From Cryptomeria japonica (Eukaryota; Streptophyta; Pinopsida; Cupressales; Cupressaceae): 64,000 nucleotides of DNA. The stretch's first letter is position 1, and every line of letters starts with the position of its first letter. Made by a program: the position numbers and the translations under genes. The notes below the pieces were generated by a model. That model was not told the DNA's origin. It saw only the letters and a list, made by a program, of their open reading frames with translations, and made no database searches. The DNA is taken from contig NC_081415.1 in the NCBI RefSeq assembly GCF_030272615.1, forward strand, positions 194,044,695-194,108,694. Reading direction: 5' to 3'. Positions 55,395-64,000 of the stretch are shown here, in pieces.

Positions 55395-56314
55395 TGAATG
55401 ATACCAAACTATCTCAAAATCCGACCAATCAACTGTCGCTCAACAATGAAGGGTGTACGACCAATGAGATATCTACTCTGCATGATAAATGGTAATGTCT
55501 ATGCATCATCCATCCATGGCTCACAATCAACATATGGTCTCCAAATAATGCTATCCAAAGAATCAAGAACCCAACGCCAATACTCCATCTTACCCAGCTT
55601 GGGCTGAGTAAGAACACCTACATAAAAATAAACATATGGTTGCCTCTCTCCACGAACTCTGTGATGGATAGGCCGAGTAACAGCAATGTGCTCCCAGCAC
55701 CAGATCTGTAATAACGTACATCCTGTCGATAAACTCGCACTCTCGTCATACACAACCTGGTGTAGATCATGATATAAATGTGCTAGCATACAAACACCCC
55801 AAGCATATCGCATCTGATGCTGCATCATGCTCAATAGCACCTCACCCCATCCAATCGAAAAGCCTTGAGATCACCTATCAGGACATATAAAACCACCAAT
55901 CAAACCAGTAAGAATAACAAGAAGAGTCTCATAGTACATCACCATGTCTACCCATCGGATCTCTCCTCTATTAATGCTCTCATCAGCAAAAATGACTCTA
56001 CAAGCCTCGGTCCAAACACGATCTTGATAATCATACTGCACTAGATCCCCAGTCACTGGGATATGTAGAATCCTATAGACATCCTCTAGGGTAACACTAA
56101 TCTCACCCGTCGGTAGGTGGAAAGTGTTATGCTCACTATGCCATCTCTCGGCTAATGCGGTCAACAAACCTCTGTTATGCGTAATCTCTGGCATAAAAAA
56201 TAAATGACGTAAACCATAGGCATCTATGTGTCTAATCTCAACCTGGGATAACTCCGGAACTAAATGACGTATGGCCGGTAATTTCTCCCGACACTAGAGA
56301 ACATCAAGTTTCTC
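55395..56314 (-). pseudogene. Truncated antisense PMD exon 2 of G2
   Basis: Aligns with the G1 PMD protein: NRGLLTALAERWHSEHNTFH, VTLEDVYRILHIP, GGFICPDR, RYAWGVCMLAHLYHDLHQ and SRYLIGRTP. In-frame stops at 56294-56296 (TAG), 55871-55873 (TGA), 55499-55501 (TAG) and 55409-55411 (TAG). The frame is otherwise kept throughout. It begins at the acceptor CAG (56315-56317) and is cut by the element's internal deletion before the low-complexity tail. Not functional as it stands. Confidence 0.88.
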
Positions 56315-57305
56315 CTGTTTGTCAAGAGAAAACAATCAATCAAATCAAACTGACTCAATCATCTACCAATAAATCAAATAAAGTTGAATCAAATCAATCA
56401 AGCTATCGACCAATCAAATCAATCAATCAAATCAAATTGAAGCAACTTAAGCTATCAAATCATTTTAAACCTATCAATCATGGTTTATTATCAATTAGTG
56501 AGTTTGATCAAAAACTCTACTAAGCTCTTGCATTAGAAACTAAATCGGTTTCTCAAATCTATCAATCAAGCTAAACAAAGCTATCTATCAATCAAGCTAA
56601 ACAAAGCTACTCAAATCATCAAACCTATCAATCAAGCTAAACAAAGCTACTCAAATCATCAAACTTATCAATCAAGCTAAACAAAGCTACTCAAATCATC
56701 AAACCTATCAATCAAGCTAAACAAAGCTACTTGATCATCAACATTATCAAAACAAGCTAATCAGAGCTACTTAATCCAGTAATCAAAGCTATCTATCGAT
56801 CTATCAATCATACAATCACTCAATCATGACTCTATTTCATCATACATACGTATCAAACATGTTAAATCTAAACATCAAAGTGATTTTTAGCTTTTGTATC
56901 AATCAACAATGTCAAATTTAAGCAAAAGCGCTATCTTTTTTTTTGCTCATATGTGCTAATTTAAGCAAAAGCGTTATCTTTTTAATCATATGCTCTAAAC
57001 AACGATGTATATGCGTTGCTTTATGCATTTGCACTAACATTCTATGCATAAGCGCTAACAAATAAAACATAAACGCTATTCTAAGCATTTGCACTAACAT
57101 TCTATGCAAATGTGCTAACATACAGAGCATATGTGCTAAATCAAGCATTTGCGCTAACCAAAATTGCATATGCGCTAACCTAAATTGCAAATGCGCTAAT
57201 CTAAAAACCGAAAAATTCAAAATTTTCAAAAATTCAAAAAAAGGCACCTAAAACATGAAATTTTGAACAAAAACTTGAAAACAAAGCTTGGGATAAGATA
57301 CATAC
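56315..57305 (-). other. Predicted intron of the G2 PMD gene (991 bases)
   Basis: Minus strand CCG|GTATGTATC donor (from 57305) and TTTTCTCTTGACAAACAG acceptor. Contains two repeat blocks. 56560-56760 has four to five units of about 50 bases, ATCAATCAAGCTAAACAAAG-based. 56925-57200 has about 15 units of a GCATATGCGCTAAC-type repeat, the exon-1-proximal block again having a CG core. Confidence 0.72.
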
Positions 57306-57368
57306 CGGATACCCATACTCGACTGGCCGCTGATATCGCCGAACTCGCTCGAATCGATGTTTCTCCAT
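57306..57368 (-). pseudogene. Exon 1 of the G2 PMD gene (21 codons)
   Basis: ATG 57368-57366; includes HRFERVRRYQRP; ends in phase 0 at a GT donor, as in G1. A further in-frame ATG lies four codons upstream. The exon itself is intact; it is called a pseudogene because exon 2 is broken. Confidence 0.7.
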
Positions 57369-57456
57369 GGGAATCACCATTTTGGCCACCTCAGCAAGAA
57401 TATTCTCTCCAAAAGCTGACAAGGATAACAATGAAGCTAAAATTAGCCTTGGTTAA

Positions 57457-57463
57457 TTTTATA
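57457..57463 (-). promoter_or_regulatory. TATA-like box for the G2 antisense PMD gene
   Basis: TATAAAA on the minus strand, about 90 bases upstream of the ATG, at the same relative place as in G1. The rest of 57369-57700 shows no ORF. Confidence 0.45.
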
Positions 57464-57700
57464 TTTACTATTTCAAGAGTAATTAATTTCAAAAATGGGG
57501 CAATTTAATTTGTTTTTAACAAATGAATTTAATTGACTGAAGTTTTATCACATTATCATGAGATTAATCATTTAAACTAAAATTTTCGACAATTTCACGA
57601 TCAATCTCCTGAGGGGGCACACAATCTGGATTTTCAATTTCTATCAGGCATTATCGAGACTTGATTTAATCTTTGAAATAATGTTGTCTCGACATCATTT

Positions 57701-57715
57701 CAAAGAGGGGCAAAA
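57701..57715 (+). promoter_or_regulatory. Polypurine tract of G2
   Basis: CAAAGAGGGGCAAAA, identical to G1, next to TGTATACACC. Confidence 0.92.
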
Positions 57716-58894
57716 TGTATACACCTAAAATTGGCTATGAGCAATTAAATAAATGTTTTATATTTATTTAATAATTATTCTTCTATTAAATAGTTAATTC
57801 GAAAAGATTAATTTATTTAATTCATTTTCATATCTTTCTATTAATTAATATTTTATTAATTAATTCATTATCCTATTCTTCTAATTAATTAAATATCTAA
57901 TATTTAATTATTCCTCTAACCAAGTTAATTAAATATCTAGATATTTAATTATCTTCTCCAATCAATTAAATATCTAATATTTAATAGTTATTCTCCTATC
58001 CTATAGTCTAAAATATTAAATAATTCTTAAATTATTTAGTATCTCTTTTCCAACTCACCCTCCATCTCCACTTCATCTTCCCTTTGCCAACTCATCAAAC
58101 ATGTGGCTAAGGAAATTAATATTTCTTAATATTAATTCATGATTTATCCTCAACCTCCAAAATTAATGAAATTGTGTACATACGCATATTTCATAACCAT
58201 TTCCTATATTCTCTCCAACACCCCCTACATCTTGGGAAGGACTTGAGTCCACTTGTCCTACCATGCCTAAATTTCCTCCAACCATCCCTAGATTCCCTCA
58301 GTCAGCAACCCAGTCAAGGTAAGATGAGTGACACTTGTCTTCTCCTTCCCCCTTTCTCTCAACCTTCACCTTTGCTCATAGCCATTCAAATCTACAGATC
58401 TAATCAAGACCGTTGATCTGGGCCACATCATCTAGTCCTCTCAAAGTCTATAAAATCAAGAGCTTCAGTTGAGTGAGAGTTAGAAAATCAAGTTAGTCTT
58501 CAAAAAGAGTTTTCAATCAATCTTATGCATCCGTGAGTTTTTGAAGCAATTAGCAAATATCATTTTAGCAATATTATCATATAGTATCATTTAGCATAAT
58601 CATGTAGCTTTGCATATCATACTATCAGTTAACTACAAGTTATCAGTCTATTCTTCATATGCCATCTTGGAAGCCAACAGTGCATTGTCTGAGAGCACAC
58701 CATCTGCAACCAGGAACAGTGGAGTTAGGACACAATGAGACATAAGCCATGAAGGTAAAATAGTGTTTTATTTTAATATATATTTCATGCAGTTTCATTG
58801 GTGGATTTTGGATTTCCTGTATGCATTTCTATTGTATTTTGTGAAACTAACTTATTACATGTAATATTCTAAGGATGAAATTCAAGCTCACACA
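57716..58894 (+). repeat. 3' LTR of G2
   Basis: 1,179 bases, TGTATACACC...CTCACACA. The head (57740-58010) is a series of AT-only hairpins such as AATTAAATATC...GATATTTAATT. A possible promoter TCTATAAAATC lies at 58447-58457. Confidence 0.92.
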
Positions 58895-58899
58895 GAAGC

Positions 58900-59754
58900 A
58901 ATACCCTATGAGGAGTAACCTCGGTAGAGGATTTGAAATCCAAGCTAATGGATCACCTCGTTAGAGGATTTGAATAACACTAAGCTTGTTAGAGCTTACT
59001 CGGTTAGGGGATTTTAACTGTTGTAATTGTTAGAAAACAACAAGGGTTTGCTGATCTATTTGAATAGCACTACACTTGCTTGTTTAGATCCTTTTCATGC
59101 TCTTATCTGCCTTTACACAAACTGCGGATACATCATCTGGTTCTACAACCACACACTCAACTAAAACTTTGCCAACTCTGAAACAAAACAACTCATCGAC
59201 CTTATAAACAAATCAATAGGTCGGTAACACAACAAAAACCTAATTCTCTCATAGAGATTACAAACAAGTTGGTTCAAGTATGACTATTGGATTACATAAC
59301 AATCTATGCACATCATTCAAGATAGCCTCGACCGCTCCTTGATCACCGCTTCATCGAACTCAGTAACTCATCACGCATTTTGCATTACATGCAATATACT
59401 TTCTCATTCCCAAGATAAAAACCGTTACCTCAACGCGCCAAAAACTATTTGAAACTCTTCTCATACAATATGCATACGTGTCATAATCATTACCACTCAT
59501 CATGAGATCATAAACCAATATAACAAACTTCATCGGTTAGGGTTTATCATATCAACAGGTAGGGTTTACCGGTTCAACTCTCCAATACTTAGCAATACCA
59601 GTCACTCCACAAAATCACTTACTAGTTACAGTTCTCGTCACTAACTCTTCCTACCGATTACAAAACAACATTGTAACAACATCATTACCAGTTGCAATTG
59701 ACATCAATGACAACATAACATTTCATTAATGCAATGTTCATGCAAATGCCAACA
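58900..59754 (-). repeat. 5' LTR of C3, second part
   Basis: 855 bases continuing the LTR after G2, from AATACCCTATGAGG to GCCAACA. Together with 54514-55065 the LTR is 1,407 bases, matching the left LTR of 1,404. Confidence 0.92.
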
Positions 59755-61389
59755 CTTCACACCTTTTGTAGCCAACATATAAATGTTTCTTTCCATCTTA
59801 AATATTTTTTAACATGCATGAAGTTGTCCCTTGTCTTGAAACATGCTAAAGAGCACAAAAACTAGATCTATTTTTAGATCATTCGATTTCTACTGTTGTT
59901 GTTCTTGGGTAATGTCATATTCAACCCAAATTGTGACATGATACTTTGAAATTATTAGGTGTGTGTTGTTGAAAGGTAATTTCATGGAATGTAGCAATTA
60001 TAGTCAAGGTTCCTAAATTATAGGGTTGAGAAATAAATATTTAGCAGTTTACTCTTATTTTTTATAATTCTATAAGGATAATTTCAACCATTTGTATTTC
60101 CTTGGATCATATATTGATCTCAAATCTATACCTCCTAACCATTATCCCACTTCAATACTATCTTCTCACTCATTTTCATATTTTTAATCATTCAAGAATC
60201 CAAAGTATCACATTCCTATCCTCTAGATAGAAATGCATGTGCAATGCTAATGAACATTGTGTGGTTTGTTATGTATATGTGCCTTAGTCAAGGCTGCAGA
60301 TTGAATTGACAATATTAATAAAGAGATAATGAGGCACAAAAGTAGATGCCAATCTACGGATAACATTGAATGACATTACATTGAACACTAGTTGTACATT
60401 ATAGATTGTTAGTGTGGACTATAAAATACTCCCTCAAAGATTGTGCTTTGAATGTTCCTTAATGATGAATGTTGAATGTTTATTGTTGAAGAATTAAGTG
60501 TTATTGTTGATGCTTCGCATAAAAAACATTGAGGACTAATATGTTTGCAAAGAAACGAGGGATCGTATGCTCTTGTAAACACTTATTCAAAATGATTCAA
60601 TGGTGTGCAAAGGACCTGAGACAATGCCTTTAAATACATACCATAAATGCAATAATTTGATTTTGTCTACTATACCAATGAACAATGGAAATTTTGACCT
60701 TTGAATGAACTTTTTTAATTTAAATGTCAGAGGATAGGATCACACTAGCAACTTTTTTATAAGACATATTCACAATCATGAGCTTGGATAAGATAAATTA
60801 ACAATTGAAAACTAGAACAAATGAACTTTAAATAAAACAATATGATATATTCGAATGATAAATTAAATCTTCAATCAATAAATAACTATGTCAACTCAAA
60901 ATTCAATTAAATTAAAATTAAAATATTAAATCATATACTTGTATACTCTATAATAATATAAATCTCTAAATAAAAATGAAATTATAAAATTAGTTTCCTT
61001 TTTAACATGACTTGTTGATTAAGATTTAAAAAAACAATACTATAACATAGCTTGATGGTTAAGATTTAAAAAAACAATAATATTCCTAGATATGACTTCT
61101 CTAGGCACTTAAAATAAATTATACTTTCTTAAACATCGATAGGTACCTTTAAAACACATGCAAAGGCTTTTTTTTAATTATTATATAACTCATTATTTAA
61201 AAGATGTGGTACTAGCCATTCTTTTGTTTTTTAAGTGGTAATTTTTTTTTTTTAGTTTTATATTGGGTTAGGTGAGATTTCAAATATCATTTTGTGCCTT
61301 ACAGCTAATAACCATGTATTATTAGAAAATAAATATTTAATTAAAAGTTAGGAATGGGTATATAATGATCTATTTTGTTTTAAGGTTGT

Positions 61390-62015
61390 TTAAATATTAT
61401 ATTATAATTTTATAGTTGTTTTTCTTATTTTTTATTATTATTCAGGTTTCATGTAATTATTAATAAAAGATTGTGAGTAATTCTAATTTTAAAAATAATA
61501 GTGTATTTATAAATATGTGGAGTGAGTTCACGGATAACGTTTTGGAACTTTTTCAATGTTGATTTAGATTTGAATCATAATCGACACTTTAATAATAAAC
61601 TCCACTTCAGATTAATTATAAAAAATTCAAATTCTTGAAATGTCATAATAATAAATTAGCCTAATTATAATTTAAGATTTGAAAGTACTACTTTTTGGGG
61701 GTATTTAAATATTAAATTATAATTTAATGCAGTTATTTTTTCTTATTTATATGATTTCGGTTTCGAATAATTTTTAATAAAATATTGTGTATATTCTAGA
61801 TTTTTTAAAATAATAAAGTATTTATAATGATATGGGATAAGTTGGGAGATAAAAGTAACTTTCTCAATGCTGATCTAAATTTAACATAGTGGACACTTTC
61901 ACTTTATTACTCCACTCAAAATTAACTATTAAAATATATAAATTTTTCAAATACCATAATAATAGATTAGTCTAATTATAATTTAAGATTTTAAAGTTAT
62001 ATTTTTCAAAACAGA
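61390..62015. repeat. Diverged tandem duplication, period about 320
   Basis: Both halves share in order ATTGTG, AATAATA(G/A)(T/A)GTATTTATAA, TTTCTCAATG/TTTTTCAATG, GACACTTT, ACTCCACT and TAATTATAATTTAAGATTT. Confidence 0.65.
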
Positions 62016-63118
62016 TGAAAAGAATCATAGATTATAATCCAGAACTATCTTTAAACTTTTATACAAAATCTTTTCAATTTAATAAAAATAATATTATTTT
62101 TTCAATTTAATAAAAATAATATTATTTTTTCAATTAAAAAATAGGCAGCTCCTAAATCCTTGCCGCTGTTTTAAAAATACCTGCTGTTATAGGTAAACAT
62201 CATGCATTATTTTGTAGCAGCTCATTTTAAAATGTGAAAAAATAGCCTCGAGACACGTGTGGAAAGTGACAAAAAACATGAAAGCGACCGTTATATTATT
62301 AGACTGCAAGTTGGGAGAGGGGAGGGCTGGGGGGCTCACATGAAAAGTTAAGTAGTACATTATGAATATTTAAAAAAATAATCCCCAAGCTGTGTCAAAT
62401 TTCATAAATGTGAACTGCCATAAATTGTCCCCTCTACTTTATGATGATCTTCTAGATGGAAGATAAGAGGTCTAGAACAAGCATAATAAGTACATTTTGC
62501 TATTGACTATGGAAGAGGTCAACTTTGCATTTAAAAATAGATAAGTTATCAAAGAATGGTCGTTTAATTGGTTGAGTATAATTGATGAGGATTAGGGTTT
62601 GTGATAATCTATCAAGGTTCAATTATGGAGTCGAGTTTGAGTCAGGTTCGACATTTGAATGATGTTGATTTACAGAATCTGTCTCGACACTTGAATGATG
62701 TCGATTTACATAATCTGTCTATATGTGACTGGTGAGTCAAATGATGCCTCTGGATTTGATGCATGCTTGTTCATATTTTAGTAGTATGCTATATAAAGGC
62801 AAATATGTCTAGTTGTTTCCATTAAAAAAATTGATATATTTTTGTGTTTATAGTAGAACAAACAGTATGTAGGTCATTTTATCAAGTGTATTTCATTAAA
62901 AAACTTATACATTTACTTTTGTTTATAGTAGAACAGACAATATGTAGGCCATTTTATCAAATGTCTTTCGATAGAGAACTTATATGTATTGCGGTGCTAT
63001 AGATCTTTACATTAAAAATGGAATTCTCCAAATTTTGAAATGAGTTTGTAGTATAGTTTAGAGTTTGATCATTCTGGATTCTTCCTAAATTTTTTTTCAA
63101 TAGTTTTGAAATGAGTGA

Positions 63119-63148
63119 GTGAGAGAGAGAGAGAGAGAGGGGGGGGGG
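63119..63148. repeat. GA microsatellite running into a G tract
   Basis: About nine GA units followed by ten G. Confidence 0.9.
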
Positions 63149-64000
63149 ATTTGTCTATTTTAAAATCTACATAATATTCTTTCTATTTTAAAATTTATAT
63201 AAAATTCTTATATTTTTATGGTTTATGAGGATTAGAGAGATTTGATTATTTTTAAAGATGTTTGATTTCCCATCTTTTCAAAAGTTTAGATAATTATCTT
63301 TTCATTCATCTTATGTTTTTCTTTAGATAGACACAAAGTGATCTTATCGTACATGTGTTTTGAAATTTAATATTAGTTTATTGTGTATATTTTTAGATAA
63401 GAATAGAGGATGATTCTCCTATCTTTTTAAATATTGTACAATTTTTTTAATAATATTTTAATGATATATGAGGATTAGAGATGATTCATTCTTTTCTTTT
63501 GAAATATGTTTGATCTTCCCAATATCCTTTCAAAGACTCTATTATCAAAATGCTTACACTAGAAGATTATTTTTTCATTCACCTTATTTCTTCTTAAAAA
63601 GACATGAAGTGACTTCATAGTAGACTTACAAATATAATGCAATACATGTGAGACATCAAAAGATATGATATGTTTTTATATTTTATAAACACCCCTTAAT
63701 ACTCAATAATGCAATCAAATAGCCCATACACTCAAAACCTATTATAGTAATCAATCATTCATCTAATCAATCAATAATTTATATACCCAATGCCTATTAT
63801 ACAATAATGATCACACCTATTATAATGATCAATGATCTATATGCACAATAATGATCCTTCACAAAATCTATTATAGTGATCAATGATTCATACATCCAGT
63901 CAATAATTTATACATTTAGAACTCATGTATATGCTTCTCGATTCAACTGTGTAGAACTTGTTTTGCATCAACGTCTCAAATCACACTCTATAATCCATCA

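Larger units (their letters stand above)
55066..58894 (+). mobile_element. G2: young deletion derivative of a PMD-carrying gypsy element
   Basis: Target duplication GAAGC (55061-55065, 58895-58899) is perfect. The 3' LTR 57716-58894 is intact with its polypurine tract. The 5' LTR keeps only its first 292 bases, identical to the 3' LTR except one site, then joins the middle of the antisense PMD exon. Thus the rest of the 5' LTR, primer site, gag, pol and the PMD C-terminus are gone in one internal deletion. It sits in the C3 LTR and is the youngest datable insertion here. Confidence 0.93.
48579..59754 (-). mobile_element. C3: Ty1/copia element, split by G2
   Basis: Left LTR 48579-49982. The right LTR is 54514-55065 plus 58900-59754, interrupted by G2. 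Internal gag-pol is on the minus strand. Without G2 the element is about 7.3 kb, as for C1, and its proteins align along the length, so C1 and C3 are relatives. Flanks CTTTG and CTTCA match at three of five bases, so the target duplication is only weakly supported. The LTRs differ at roughly 7% over the first 200 bases by eye, less than those of C1. Confidence 0.93.
59760..64000. other. AT-rich DNA without a recognised gene
   Basis: Frequent stops in all frames. Small tandem duplications: about 300-330 bases (61390-61705 and 61710-62015, diverged), 31 bases (62074-62136, near-perfect), 38 bases (62648-62720) and about 100 bases (62805-62985). The region 62160-62300 includes a G-box-like GACACGTGTGG, but no gene follows that I can support. 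A (GA)n(G)n tract lies at 63119-63148. Confidence 0.5.

Noticed and set aside
62230-62300. G-box-like GACACGTGTGG as promoter of a host gene
   Set aside because: No downstream ORF or splice pattern that I can support within the window.

Overview
The window looks like plant nuclear DNA made almost entirely of nested transposable elements. I found no convincing host single-copy gene, tRNA or rRNA. The Ty3/gypsy elements carry Tat-lineage marks, the Ty1/copia elements use a plant-type initiator-tRNA primer site, and the unassigned DNA is old and AT-rich. This fits a large seed-plant genome. I lean towards a gymnosperm, but that is inference.

Layout. 1-10784 (+): the 3' part of a Tat-lineage element (G1). 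It has a long intact polyprotein ORF, then an antisense plant-mobile-domain (PMD) gene, a polypurine tract and a 3' LTR. 10785-29.8 kb: an older repeat (GX copy A) split by two minus-strand copia elements, both with perfect 5-bp target duplications. C1 (11910-19252, AAGAA) is a decayed autonomous element. C2 (20960-29197, CCTTG) is non-autonomous: it has gag zinc knuckles and a large unrecognised ORF but no reverse transcriptase or integrase. A solo LTR (S1) sits inside C2. 29.8-35.6 kb: degenerate repeats, an ORF with 12-residue tandem repeats and a 3'-truncated copia LTR (S2). 35.6-38.5 kb: a gypsy LTR (G4, minus) containing a 5'-truncated LINE with a poly(A) tail and a 16-bp target duplication. 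38.5-42.1 kb: GX copy B, inverted relative to copy A. 42.1-44.65 kb: a promoter-like region followed by CG-rich degenerate repeats (G5). 44.65-48.6 kb: unassigned AT-rich DNA with direct repeats. 48579-59754 (-): copia element C3, a relative of C1, whose right LTR is split by G2 (55066-58894, target duplication GAAGC). G2 is a young deletion derivative of a G1-like element that kept its LTRs, polypurine tract and part of the antisense PMD gene. 59.8-64 kb: AT-rich, no gene seen.

Most notable: the antisense PMD gene is present in two diverged gypsy elements (G1, G2). In both, the sequence supports the same structure on the strand opposite to pol: a TATA-like box, a short first exon with a shared peptide, a GT donor, an intron of 0.8-1.0 kb, a CAG acceptor in the same phase, and a large PMD exon. 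Both introns hold two blocks of short tandem repeats, one with a CG-containing core, but the repeat sequences differ between the elements. This points to a second, independently promoted and spliced gene inside these retrotransposons.

Relative order read from nesting and LTR similarity: GX is oldest, C1, C2 and C3 came later, and G2 is most recent (one mismatch over 292 aligned LTR bases).
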